IMG/VR virus record: IMGVR_UViG_3300033144_002260
Span: 1-28,192 of that record
Source of the DNA: a virus
Strand: one strand, 5' to 3'
DNA: 28,192 bases
Both the position numbers and the translations under genes were made by a program. Shown here in pieces: positions 8,645 to 16,950 of the stretch (the stretch's first letter is position 1; each line of letters begins with the position of its first letter). The notes below the pieces were generated by a model, which worked only from the letters and a program-made list of their open reading frames with translations, searched no databases and was not told the DNA's origin.

Positions 8645-8883
8645 TAATGTGTTGTAAGGTGATCATATAACAACTTACCTGCTAGTGTAAGCAATACACC
8701 TACTTCAGCTATCGTTACCCAAATTAGTAGTTTGTGTCTCTGCTCATTCTTAACAACACGAGTGACTAGACCCTCTTTACCGTTTCCTCTAATAGCAGTA
8801 TCCACAGCCCTTATCATTGTTTTGAGTTCGGCAAATTCCGCTTTGCATATATCGTTGTACTGATCTTTGTAACATTTATCCAT
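8644..8883 (-). CDS. Small holin-like / XhlA-like membrane protein (79 aa)
   Basis: The N-terminal ~50 residues are charged and look like an amphipathic helix or coiled coil. A single predicted membrane helix follows (about residues 52-70, LLIWVTIAEVGVLLTLAG), then a short charged tail. Size and layout match XhlA/haemolysin-type holin partners and small phage class III-like holins. The gene lies between a virion surface protein and internal proteins, and no endolysin is visible nearby, so a membrane-anchored virion or spanin-like role remains possible. The start at 8883 has a strong AGGAG. The leader is identical over 15 bases to that of the 63-aa plus-strand gene. Its stop abuts palindrome copy 1. 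Confidence 0.5.
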   Translation of the reverse strand: MDKCYKDQYNDICKAEFAELKTMIRAVDTAIRGNGKEGLVTRVVKNEQRHKLLIWVTIAEVGVLLTLAGKLLYDHLTTH

Positions 8884-8891
8884 GTTATCTC

Positions 8892-9665
8892 CTATATTGA
8901 CTCTTCACCTAAGCTATCACATAAGTACTCAAGATGGTACTCTCCAATTAGAGCATCCCCAGTATAGTTATCATCTTCTGCTTCCCCCGCTCCGCCTGTA
9001 TATGTACCATCTACATCGCGGAAGAACCTAAACAGAACTATATGTTCCTTACTAATACCTGTAGTATTAGGTGTACATATATCGCTCTCATGCCAAACAT
9101 AATTACCTTCACCATTTGCAATAGTAATATTTACAGAATGGCCAGCATCAGGAGTGTCAAAATTAGCTGGGAACGTATCCCCAGGAGCAATACAAATACA
9201 CTCAACACCCATAGCTACGTGTGCAAGTCCATTTTCATTCGCTACCATGCCATTAAAGTGACCACGAATACTCGCAGCACCTTCATAATAATTACTTGGT
9301 ACATGCCACATAAAGAATACATGTTCTTCAGACGTATCATCATAAGCGTCGAATAGAAGAAGATTAGCAGGATAATAAACAGCATCTGGATTGTTTGCTG
9401 CTGGGTGTTTTACTGTCTCAGGGTCTAAGTCTACACAATTCCATACTTTTGCTGTACCTGCCATTGTCTGATGGCCGTTAGTACTAATATCTGTGTAGTT
9501 ATCTGGGCTACCTATCCTAGTACTAACAAACTCCTTAGGTCCACCTTCAAGTAAGGAGCGGTCAATGAGTATACGTCGGAGCTCAACAAGGAAACGTCTC
9601 ATATCATCAGAGGAATCCTTAGGTATATTCGGGAAGATAAACGGAATTTCTATATTTTCTGCCAC
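8892..9665 (-). CDS. Beta-rich virion protein, probable fibre or receptor-binding protein (257 aa)
   Basis: After a short helical N-terminus (about residues 17-40, enough for oligomer contact or tail attachment), the protein is acidic and aromatic-rich with alternating strands. Segments such as HVFFMWHVPSNYYEG and NYVWHESD fit a jelly-roll or beta-sandwich. No enzyme motif is seen. It starts at a GTG (9665) that overlaps the TAG stop of the tail-hub gene by one base (TAGTG), implying coupling with the hub. A GGGA lies upstream as a weak ribosome binding site. Neighbour position and strand-rich composition suggest a tail-associated surface protein; it could also be a head fibre. Confidence 0.5.
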   Translation of the reverse strand: MAENIEIPFIFPNIPKDSSDDMRRFLVELRRILIDRSLLEGGPKEFVSTRIGSPDNYTDISTNGHQTMAGTAKVWNCVDLDPETVKHPAANNPDAVYYPANLLLFDAYDDTSEEHVFFMWHVPSNYYEGAASIRGHFNGMVANENGLAHVAMGVECICIAPGDTFPANFDTPDAGHSVNITIANGEGNYVWHESDICTPNTTGISKEHIVLFRFFRDVDGTYTGGAGEAEDDNYTGDALIGEYHLEYLCDSLGEESI

Positions 9666-11668
9666 TAATCCCTCGCAGTCTGTGGTTCAACCTTACACTT
9701 AAATAAGCCACGCAATTGCACATCTTTATCAGATGCTTGATATAGTCTAAACATTATACGTCTATTCACAACATCAAGTGGTAATCTGTGTGTAGTCCAC
9801 TCTTGATTTAGATTAACGGGTGAACCAGTTAATTCTGTCCAACTAGATCCGGAGTTAGTACTATACTGAACGACCAAAGTAGAATCAACAACACTACTAA
9901 GAGCCTGAAAAGAGAACCATGTCCATCTACCATATTGCTCTTCTTCATTCACTATAAACTCTGGTGTATATAAGTCAAACGTTATATCTGTAGAATCATC
10001 CTGACCCGTTACCTCATCTAACTGATACACGTAACCATCATCAGATATAAACGCAGCTACCTCATAATCTGTCTGCCCCGAACCGTCATCGCAGTACAAA
10101 GCACTCTCATCACAATATACATCTTTCAAAGGATCTTCGTCACAGTACCAGTTAAACCCAGCTTGTATACTACCAAAGCCTCTTATGGTTTTAGAAAAAT
10201 CATGAGTCTCCCATGAGAGCATACTTGATCTATAGTTGAAACAATAACTGAAATTCGCATAGTTCTCAGCCCCAGATCTTGGTAATAAAAAGTGTACTTT
10301 ATACTTACTCCTATCAACACCTGATGCTATGTGTTGCTTCTTACTAACATCTAATGTAGTGAATAAGCTATCATCAACGAACTCACCAACGGGTACTAGA
10401 TCGGTGTCGCCATAGTATGCGTATACTTTCTGATCGCTTCCAAGTATGATATGAACACTAGCGATCTTAGCAACTGACTTAGTAGACATAATACCAGTAC
10501 CAAATACTAAGGTCGGGAATGTAAAGATAGTTAGCCCACCATAGTACCGACCGACAGTTATAGAATCTTCTGAATAAAGAATAAGTGCTGAACCCAACTT
10601 GACAGCTGCAAGTAGAGCACCTATAGTATCTGTAAGTGTATTAGCACCTGCGTTATCAGAAGCATGATCATCTACATCACCAGCGGCTGCATATAGCAAA
10701 GTCTTGACTTCTCTTTTAACAGCAATTGTAGGATGAATCAGCATCATGTGGTTCCAGAACTCAGATAATAATCTACATGTAGAAGCACTAGAACCGTGTA
10801 CTAATAGCTGAAACCTATCATTAGACTGGCCTTCGTAGTAATATATATCATCTACACCATTACAGATACACAATGCAGTACCACTATTATGACTAAATTC
10901 TGTTGTATCTGTACCGTCGAACTCTGTAGCATGATTAGCATACACAGATACAGACTGAGCACCGTCTATATCTGGAGTAGCCATATCAACTGTAAATGCC
11001 AATCTCGTCCATGTATCAGCTGGAGCCGCTGCATGAACAGCACTGATAACCTCAGTTCCTCCCTTAGCACCATTTACTTCTTCAGTCACAACTATCTCAA
11101 GAGAATTAGCAGATAACCCAGTACTCTTGGGATAAACCCAGAGTCTAATCTCAGTATAAGCAGTAACATCCGTAGCACCAGTTAGTGCAATATATGCTAA
11201 CAGATCACCGTCACTTACATCAGCTACACAATCTATAAAGATAGCAGCACTTGAGGGAGGAGAGGATACAAAATGGGGCGTAATTATTAAGTTATCAGCG
11301 GATACACTATCAGCACTAGCAGCACTAGCACCATCCGTCCAGTTACTAGATCCATTAGCTAGTACAACACCTGGAGTAATATCATCCCAACTATCGTGAG
11401 TACCATTATACTCAAACGCTGATGTAGTTGTGACAGCAATCTCGTGTCTAGAACCTACAGCATCTACATAGGTAATAAGATCTGTACCAACTCCTGGAAG
11501 TGGGAGAGCTACGGCACCAACTTGGGATATCCCACGACGCTTACGAACTTTAGTCAACTCAGCATAAGCATTCTTCATAAAAGGAGAGAACGCATCTGAG
11601 AACTTTGTAGGTTCCTGGTTAGTATTCAACCCTTTTGTAGGAACAGGATATGCTAATATCTCACTCAT
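9665..11668 (-). CDS. Tail hub / nozzle-like protein (667 aa)
   Basis: The N-terminal pattern (KGLNTNQEP, then SPFMKNAYAELTKVRKRRG) resembles the opening of podovirus tail-hub or stabilization proteins (P22 gp10-like; T7 gp12-like nozzle), where a strand pairs and an Arg-rich segment precedes a beta-propeller. The rest is strand-rich with many Asp and Tyr. The middle looks like a carbohydrate-binding or beta-sandwich insert (about 120-250). Around residues 505-535 there are three closely spaced YCD[ED] units (YCDED, YCDES, YCDDG). The start overlaps the stop of the 48-aa gene (ATGA at 11665-11668), and the following gene begins within its stop codon. The hub assignment follows from N-terminal resemblance and position; the length is in the normal range. 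Confidence 0.55.
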   Translation of the reverse strand: MSEILAYPVPTKGLNTNQEPTKFSDAFSPFMKNAYAELTKVRKRRGISQVGAVALPLPGVGTDLITYVDAVGSRHEIAVTTTSAFEYNGTHDSWDDITPGVVLANGSSNWTDGASAASADSVSADNLIITPHFVSSPPSSAAIFIDCVADVSDGDLLAYIALTGATDVTAYTEIRLWVYPKSTGLSANSLEIVVTEEVNGAKGGTEVISAVHAAAPADTWTRLAFTVDMATPDIDGAQSVSVYANHATEFDGTDTTEFSHNSGTALCICNGVDDIYYYEGQSNDRFQLLVHGSSASTCRLLSEFWNHMMLIHPTIAVKREVKTLLYAAAGDVDDHASDNAGANTLTDTIGALLAAVKLGSALILYSEDSITVGRYYGGLTIFTFPTLVFGTGIMSTKSVAKIASVHIILGSDQKVYAYYGDTDLVPVGEFVDDSLFTTLDVSKKQHIASGVDRSKYKVHFLLPRSGAENYANFSYCFNYRSSMLSWETHDFSKTIRGFGSIQAGFNWYCDEDPLKDVYCDESALYCDDGSGQTDYEVAAFISDDGYVYQLDEVTGQDDSTDITFDLYTPEFIVNEEEQYGRWTWFSFQALSSVVDSTLVVQYSTNSGSSWTELTGSPVNLNQEWTTHRLPLDVVNRRIMFRLYQASDKDVQLRGLFKCKVEPQTARD

Positions 11669-11811
11669 CTATGTTTCTTCTTCCTAACCTTCTTTCCTGT
11701 CTTAAGACTCCGACTTGTTTTAGCTTGAGCAATTCGAGCGGCAGATGCATTACTCTTCCCACTTCTCAACAGTGCTTTGTATATCTTATGTACTTTAGTT
11801 CCCTTAGGCAT
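11665..11811 (-). CDS. Small basic protein (48 aa), coupled to the tail hub
   Basis: A 48-residue ORF begins MPKGTKVHKIYKAL and ends KKVRKKKHR. It is strongly basic, with a central small-residue helix (NASAARIAQAKT) and a Lys/Arg C-terminus. I recall similar 40-60 aa 'MPKGTKVH' proteins encoded between structural genes in other phages, usually without a known function. Its TGA overlaps the ATG of the tail-hub gene (ATGA), so it may couple hub translation. It starts two bases after the stop of the preceding fibre-like gene. It fills the only gap in the coding of this stretch. A nucleic-acid-binding or virion minor component role is possible but unproven. Confidence 0.75.
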   Translation of the reverse strand: MPKGTKVHKIYKALLRSGKSNASAARIAQAKTSRSLKTGKKVRKKKHR

Positions 11812-11812
11812 T

Positions 11813-12712
11813 TTACTGTCCGATAGCGCAACTTTTTATATCTGTTCCACTAAACCCTACATCCTCAACCTTCCAAGTCCAGCCATTAGGAATTAAACCA
11901 TTAACACTATATGTCCAGTCAGCTAATGGATCGTCGCCATGTGTAGTCGAGGCATATGCCTTATCAATAATTACATAGCTGCCACCAGAAGCTTTACCAT
12001 ACAGAATTAATGTCCAGTCTGTTCCAGAGGCAGGTAAATTTACTTCGGCGTAAGCTCTTACAAATTCAAATTTGGCAGTTACTTCATATTCTGTGTCTAT
12101 ATCTTTTGCTGCATAATCAGCTGTTGCGATACTATCATCTACATACTTCATATTAGCAACATGACCGTCTACTGTAGGAGCAGCAGATGTCATAAGCACA
12201 GCTGCATGGGCAGATGCTATTTCAAGGACACCAGTTGAGTTAACTTTAATCATATCAATAGATGTAGACGGTTCACCTGCTTTAAGTGCTTTGATAAAAG
12301 CATCATTATCAAGACTTACACGTACAGCTGTACCGGCATAAGCGGCCCGTACACCTTGAAAACCCGTACTTACACCAGCACTTGTTGCTACATATACTCT
12401 CATAGTATTAGTCAACCCAGTACTAACACCACCACCAGTAACAATAGCAACGCGGCCGTTATTAGTACCAGTACTTGCATCTGTACCTAGGCTAGTAACT
12501 CCATCTGGCATAAGTGTAGGAAGTGAACCACTCATGTAAACTCTAGCGGCACCTTTGAGATGCTGACCGCCGCTATTAGACGCACCTAGTGCTGCGTGTT
12601 CCTTCTGTATGATCGTTTTAGTAGCTAACTTAAGATCTCTAGTCTGACTCGGTCTAGCAGATACTTTACTATGATCTATAGGAACATCTACATCCCAATC
12701 CTGACCAGCCAT
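11813..12712 (-). CDS. Fibre-like virion protein (299 aa)
   Basis: The N-terminal 60 residues (basic, with a helical stretch DLKLATKTIIQKEHAAL) look like an attachment segment. A beta-rich low-complexity middle follows, with repeated small residues (Gly, Ser, Thr, Ala). HVANMKYVDDSIATADYAA resembles the strand-helix junction common before a C-terminal domain in phage tail fibres. The last ~90 residues are a separate beta-sandwich-like domain. No catalytic motif is seen. The start has AGGAG upstream. It lies between the adaptor-like protein and the small basic or hub genes, so a tail or head fibre is the natural reading. Confidence 0.55.
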   Translation of the reverse strand: MAGQDWDVDVPIDHSKVSARPSQTRDLKLATKTIIQKEHAALGASNSGGQHLKGAARVYMSGSLPTLMPDGVTSLGTDASTGTNNGRVAIVTGGGVSTGLTNTMRVYVATSAGVSTGFQGVRAAYAGTAVRVSLDNDAFIKALKAGEPSTSIDMIKVNSTGVLEIASAHAAVLMTSAAPTVDGHVANMKYVDDSIATADYAAKDIDTEYEVTAKFEFVRAYAEVNLPASGTDWTLILYGKASGGSYVIIDKAYASTTHGDDPLADWTYSVNGLIPNGWTWKVEDVGFSGTDIKSCAIGQ

Positions 12713-12727
12713 ATTACTTACTCCTAA

Positions 12728-13498
12728 TTAGTACCATATATCTATAGAACCGTACCTATCATGATTAGTTGCATTTCCTTGTCGGTCGTAGTTTATTAAA
12801 CCATTCTTAACTGCTATGCCCCCACTTCTAGTACATGCTCCAGGCCCCTGAGCAACCATCTCTTCTGATATGTCATACTTGTCAGTTCTAATAGCATGAC
12901 CCAGAGTACCACCGACTATACCACTATCCCACTTGAAACCCAGTGCTATATTCTTCCAATATGCGTAGCTCTCTGTATTCTGTAGAGATAAGAACACAAA
13001 GGCTGTGACGTACTGAGTGATAAAAGTATCTAAGATCTTTATAGGTGTCTCAGTAGAATCATTGGTAAAGGTCTTCTCTTGAGAGACTATGAGTTGTAGC
13101 TGCAAATCGTCTGAGGCAGGTCTCTCTAATAAGATTGTAGACTCCCACCTAAGACCGTTCCTAGGCCAACCCTTCTGATTATCGTCAGGATTCACAACAT
13201 TCCTATCCCACCACGACCTATCACGCATAAACAGCGGTGCATATAGACTACCACTATCTTGTATAATGCGAGCAGTTACTATATGTACGAGATCGGATAT
13301 AGCAGATATATCAACTGATGTCGCATCCTCTGTGATGTCTATAATAGTAGGATCATCTTGCGAGTCTCGAAACGGGTGCTCATTGATGGCTACCTTAAGA
13401 GCTTCATCACAGAGGGACTCTATAAGAGTAGCCTTCTCAGTACCACGACCTGTATTATTATCCACAGCTGTCTTGATCTGAGCCCTTGTTTTAGCCAT
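12728..13498 (-). CDS. Head-to-tail connector / tail adaptor-like protein (256 aa)
   Basis: The protein opens with a helical segment (LIESLCDEALKVAINEHPFRDSQDD) followed by strands. It contains a WW-bearing loop (RDRSWWDRNVVNPDD) and a later helix-rich segment (YVTAFVFLSLQNTESYAYWK). This strongly helical N-terminus, a mixed middle and ~200-260 aa length are typical of podovirus tail tubular A or adaptor proteins that sit under the portal (T7 gp11 class). It lies between a small virion protein and a fibre-like protein, before the hub, the usual place for an adaptor. Start at 13498 has GAGGT upstream. No alternative family is recognised. Confidence 0.55.
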   Translation of the reverse strand: MAKTRAQIKTAVDNNTGRGTEKATLIESLCDEALKVAINEHPFRDSQDDPTIIDITEDATSVDISAISDLVHIVTARIIQDSGSLYAPLFMRDRSWWDRNVVNPDDNQKGWPRNGLRWESTILLERPASDDLQLQLIVSQEKTFTNDSTETPIKILDTFITQYVTAFVFLSLQNTESYAYWKNIALGFKWDSGIVGGTLGHAIRTDKYDISEEMVAQGPGACTRSGGIAVKNGLINYDRQGNATNHDRYGSIDIWY

Positions 13499-13510
13499 TT
13501 TATCACCTCA

Positions 13511-13819
13511 TTATGCGTGCATCTGAATGAACGTAGCAGCGGTTGCAGCAGCTGGAGCGACACTACAAATAAACGCTTCATCAGTGTCTTCTCTATATGC
13601 TAGATCTCCAATCTCAACTGGGTATGTATCATGACTATTAGCATCCACAGCGGGATCGGCTGAAGCCGCGTACCACACCCGCTTCTGCCACTTACGCAAG
13701 TTCAGACTGTGTAAACTACCATCTGCAGCAGTTATATAACTAGTACCTCTTAACAATCTTTGAAGAATCTTTGAGAAGACTCTTCTTTGAGACTTAACAA
13801 CTGTTAGTGAATTAGCCAT
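13511..13819 (-). CDS. Small virion-associated protein (102 aa), function unknown
   Basis: I do not recognise this protein. It starts basic (KSQRRVFSKILQRLLRG), then looks beta-rich with Ala and Asp, and has no membrane segment. The start at 13819 lies eight bases inside the end of the aminotransferase gene and has AAGGAG seven bases upstream. It is followed immediately by the adaptor gene. By position it is probably a minor head or neck protein of the same operon, not part of the sugar cassette. Confidence 0.6.
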   Translation of the reverse strand: MANSLTVVKSQRRVFSKILQRLLRGTSYITAADGSLHSLNLRKWQKRVWYAASADPAVDANSHDTYPVEIGDLAYREDTDEAFICSVAPAAATAATFIQMHA

Positions 13820-14912
13820 CTTTGTACTCCTTAACAGATTCTATAATATGATCTCTTTGTGCAATAGATAACCACCACCCTACAGGGATACATACATGGT
13901 GCTTATCAAAGAATTCTACACCTGGAAGTTCGGTCGCACTAGCTACAAATATCTTCTTAGTGTCATTCCTATCGTGTACTCTACTACAAGCGATACCACA
14001 ATTCATCATATATGCTATGAAAGAACTAACGTTATCTACTATGATCGTATATAACCAGTACGAAGGATCTACGTTATCTGGTATACTAGGTAAGGTCACA
14101 GTGGATAAACCATCAAATGCTTCGTTGTACTTAGTAGCATTACATCTCGCAGCTTTTATTATGCCTTTCACATGTTTCAAGTTACTCAAACCAATGGCCG
14201 CAGCTATATCATTCATGTGCATCTTATAACCAAACTCAGGCGGATCTTGGTTACATCTCATATCACTGGACAACTCACGATCAAGACCGAACCATTTCAT
14301 GAGACGTGCTCGCTTAGTAGTTTCTGCGTCTTTCATAAAGAGTGCTCCGCCATCTCCACAAGTTACTGCTTTGATAGCTTGAAAAGACGTACATACATAA
14401 TCACTATGATTACCGATCTTAGTATGATCGATTTCAGTACCGAAAGCTTGAGCGGCATCTTCTATAACTGGCACATCATACTTACGACCCAAGTCATTTA
14501 TACTCAGCACATCACAAGGAGTCCCGCCCCAGTGCATACACATAATAGCTTTGATAGAATGCTCAGACAGTACAGCGTCTAGACTATCCGGAAGCATATT
14601 TCCAGTACACGCATCAACATCTACCCATACAGGAATAGCACCAAGCATAAGTATTGCTTCATTAGTCGCCAAGCACGTCATAGGAGTACTAGCAACTAGG
14701 TCACCTCTTCTTACACCTGCTAGTCTTAGTGCAAGCATGAGAGCACTAGTACCACTATTAGTAATTGCAACATTAGGATTTCCTACATAGCGACCGATTG
14801 CTTCTTCAAACTCCTTAACAACAGACCCTTCACCTATGTAGCCTGAACTAAGAACAGTACGAACAGACTCATGAGCAACCTTAGACATGAACACTTTGAA
14901 TAATGGTATCAT
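13812..14912 (-). CDS. DegT/DnrJ/EryC1/StrS-family PLP aminotransferase
   Basis: The product is 366 aa, the usual length of this family of sugar aminotransferases, which transfer an amino group onto a nucleotide-keto-sugar using pyridoxal phosphate. Hallmarks are clear. NSGTSAL (52-58) is the phosphate-binding loop. VIEDAAQAFG (149-158) carries the Asp152 that contacts the pyridine nitrogen, with Gln155. SFQAIKAVTCGDGG (176-189) holds the Schiff-base Lys181. A later patch, GYKMHMNDIAAAIGLSNL, is conserved in the family. The N-terminus (IPLFKVFM, then SGYIGEGSVVKEFEE) also fits. All catalytic residues seem present, so the enzyme is probably active. It is the last of four genes coupled by ATGA overlaps: GT-A, GT-B, methyltransferase, aminotransferase. 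Likely product: an amino-sugar donor; the precise sugar is unknown. Confidence 0.9.
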   Translation of the reverse strand: MIPLFKVFMSKVAHESVRTVLSSGYIGEGSVVKEFEEAIGRYVGNPNVAITNSGTSALMLALRLAGVRRGDLVASTPMTCLATNEAILMLGAIPVWVDVDACTGNMLPDSLDAVLSEHSIKAIMCMHWGGTPCDVLSINDLGRKYDVPVIEDAAQAFGTEIDHTKIGNHSDYVCTSFQAIKAVTCGDGGALFMKDAETTKRARLMKWFGLDRELSSDMRCNQDPPEFGYKMHMNDIAAAIGLSNLKHVKGIIKAARCNATKYNEAFDGLSTVTLPSIPDNVDPSYWLYTIIVDNVSSFIAYMMNCGIACSRVHDRNDTKKIFVASATELPGVEFFDKHHVCIPVGWWLSIAQRDHIIESVKEYKDG

Positions 14913-15403
14913 CTTAACACCTTTCTAGTTTTTTTGTGTTGCTCAGCAACAATACTTATCTGTGACCCCTTAATAGGAGTCATAACTACAGTAATTAAAC
15001 CTTGTTCTTGGTACTCATATACAAGTAGATTCCACGGCTTAGGTTCATATACTTTATACTTCACATGGTTAGGAGTATAGTACAAAAATGTCCACTCATT
15101 CGGACAGCTATAACCGATAGGATCATGGTGAGCTCTATCACCTTTGTAATACTGATCTATGATCTGCAACTTACAATCAGGTGCAAGAATACGCCAACAC
15201 TCATCCATAAAATGTATTCTATACTTAGGCTCTATGATTTGCCAAGCGAGTCTCATCAGTATAGCATTACAACTATTATCTTCAAGAGGCCAAGGAAACT
15301 TACATACATTATGTACTATATCCACACCTGTAACAGCACGTATATCCATGCCAGTAAAACCTTCTTGCTTGTACTGCCCACAACAGACATCTAACTTAAT
15401 CAT
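14909..15403 (-). CDS. Small class I SAM-dependent methyltransferase-like protein (164 aa)
   Basis: Short methyltransferase fold: a motif I-like LDVCCGQ (4-10), the Asp20 that should bind the SAM ribose (GMDI), a strand FPWPLEDNSCNAIL (36-49) typical of motif III, and FMDECWRILAP (65-75), the helix and loop before motif V. It is shorter than most enzymes of the class; the C-terminal half is rich in Tyr and probably substrate-binding. The genes on both sides overlap it by ATGA, making it the third cistron of a sugar cassette. A sugar O-methyltransferase is a plausible role, based on context. Protein or nucleic acid methylation is not excluded. Confidence 0.75.
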   Translation of the reverse strand: MIKLDVCCGQYKQEGFTGMDIRAVTGVDIVHNVCKFPWPLEDNSCNAILMRLAWQIIEPKYRIHFMDECWRILAPDCKLQIIDQYYKGDRAHHDPIGYSCPNEWTFLYYTPNHVKYKVYEPKPWNLLVYEYQEQGLITVVMTPIKGSQISIVAEQHKKTRKVLR

Positions 15404-16221
15404 ACTATTAACTCCTTATAAAGAGGTATGATTTTATCTATATGATACTCTTGTGCTTTAGCATAAGCCGTCTCAGCTATAGATTCATAAGCTGCTTCCG
15501 ACCCCTTAAGTATCTTTACACGACTCACTATTTGATCTAAATTCTCAGCACGAATAAAGCATCCATCCCACTCAGCGACGTAGCTCATCTCAGGATATGC
15601 TATAGTAGGTATCTTGAAAGAACCTGCGTTTGCAAGTTTTAATGGATTCTTCAATGCAGGCTCAAACTGAGAAGCATACATAGCTCCAGGTTTTCTAAAG
15701 CACAACTGAACATCTATGCTCTTATAGAAGTTACAGATATTCACACGATCTTCCATCTGCGTCTCAGTAACAAACTCAACATCTATACTCGCAAGTGCAG
15801 TAGAAACAGCACCAAACTGCAGATGGAAGTTCTCTGTATAACCACAGAACCCAACACGTTCTACCTTCGGTCTATCACGTACTTCGTTTTTGAAGTTACA
15901 ATGATGCTCAGGTATTAAAATAATATCGTCTCGACCAAGTAGCTTAGTCAGATAACGATGAGCAGTTACACCTATAGCAATAACCCCAATATGCGGCATA
16001 TCTTTTGCACGTTCCGCAAGTGCTACGCTATCTACAATGTCTAGATAATAACTACTAACATAATCAGCAATTTCCTTATTAGGACAACACTTAACACAGA
16101 TAAGTATATCATCACAGTGAATATGCTTAGGATTCACAACAGCGTTTTCTAGTCTCGCTGCTATTTGCTCACCTCTTATCTTAGCTGAGGCCCACGGATT
16201 AGTAAAAAATACATATCTCAT
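15400..16221 (-). CDS. GT-B-type glycosyltransferase-like protein (273 aa)
   Basis: The C-terminal half carries the donor-site pattern of GT-B glycosyltransferases: VGFCGYTEN (123-131), then KNPLKLANAGSFKIPTIA (191-208) and the following AYPEMSY, as seen in CgeB/group-1-like enzymes. The N-terminal half (residues 1-110) is the first Rossmann-like domain, short for this fold. No membrane segment is seen. It lies between a GT-A glycosyltransferase and a methyltransferase, with ATGA overlap at both ends, so all are likely made in a fixed ratio. It probably transfers a sugar onto a glycan, protein or lipid; donor and acceptor are unknown. Confidence 0.75.
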   Translation of the reverse strand: MRYVFFTNPWASAKIRGEQIAARLENAVVNPKHIHCDDILICVKCCPNKEIADYVSSYYLDIVDSVALAERAKDMPHIGVIAIGVTAHRYLTKLLGRDDIILIPEHHCNFKNEVRDRPKVERVGFCGYTENFHLQFGAVSTALASIDVEFVTETQMEDRVNICNFYKSIDVQLCFRKPGAMYASQFEPALKNPLKLANAGSFKIPTIAYPEMSYVAEWDGCFIRAENLDQIVSRVKILKGSEAAYESIAETAYAKAQEYHIDKIIPLYKELIV

Positions 16222-16922
16222 GGCGACACACTCCTTGAGTCAAAATACTCGCCTGTTTGTCCGTGCCTAAGAAGCATTTGGTCAAGTTCGATCCCATGAT
16301 TCTGATTATAATACTCAGCACTCTGCGGATATACAATGCGTCTTTGTCCCAGATGGCCCACTAAAACGCGAGTATCAATAAACATCTTCTCACCTATATC
16401 CCTAAACATCTTACAGAGATTGACGTCACTACGGATATTGACGCCTTCAAAACAAGTATCCCTAAAATACGGTTTCTTAAGCTTCTTTAACTTCTCAAGG
16501 TTAATCAACGTACAACCGAACGCACAAGTTGATACTTCATAAACTCGGCCGTCCAGAGGTAGTGTGACTTGGAAGAAATTTTCTTTACCTTCTACCTCAT
16601 GGACTTCCCAAGCTACTTGTTGAAAATTCTCACCTTTCTTACAAATAAGCCCAGATACCATAGCTTCATCAGCACACTCAACTAGATAATCAAGTGAGTT
16701 CTCTGTAATAAGGTGATCACCATCCAGAAAAAACGCATGAGTACAATTCTCTGCAAAGCACTTCTCAATTATCCTATTCCGTGCTTGTGCAGCTTGTAAC
16801 CCTTTCTTTCCTACAAATACAATATCGTACTTCTTACCCCAGTTAGCTGATAAGTATAAATGATTGAAGTACACATCAAAGTCCACTGTATCAAACACGT
16901 GGATACACAATGCGATTCTCAT
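16218..16922 (-). CDS. GT-A-type glycosyltransferase-like protein (234 aa)
   Basis: Compact GT-A fold: a strand MRIALCIHVF, the QARNRII patch (46-52), and a hydrophobic strand ending in FLDGDH (65-70), the DxD motif that binds the metal and nucleotide-sugar phosphate. C-terminal to it are segments typical of small phage GT-A enzymes, such as VSGLICKK and FGCTLINLEKLKK. It is the first gene of the coupled sugar cassette; its stop overlaps the start of the GT-B gene. Its start at 16922 has GGAG upstream. The role is sugar transfer, with substrate unknown. Alternative: a glycan-binding protein that lost activity, but the DxD is intact. Confidence 0.8.
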   Translation of the reverse strand: MRIALCIHVFDTVDFDVYFNHLYLSANWGKKYDIVFVGKKGLQAAQARNRIIEKCFAENCTHAFFLDGDHLITENSLDYLVECADEAMVSGLICKKGENFQQVAWEVHEVEGKENFFQVTLPLDGRVYEVSTCAFGCTLINLEKLKKLKKPYFRDTCFEGVNIRSDVNLCKMFRDIGEKMFIDTRVLVGHLGQRRIVYPQSAEYYNQNHGIELDQMLLRHGQTGEYFDSRSVSP

Positions 16923-16950
16923 AAACCGCTCCTTTCATTATTTTTAGCTA

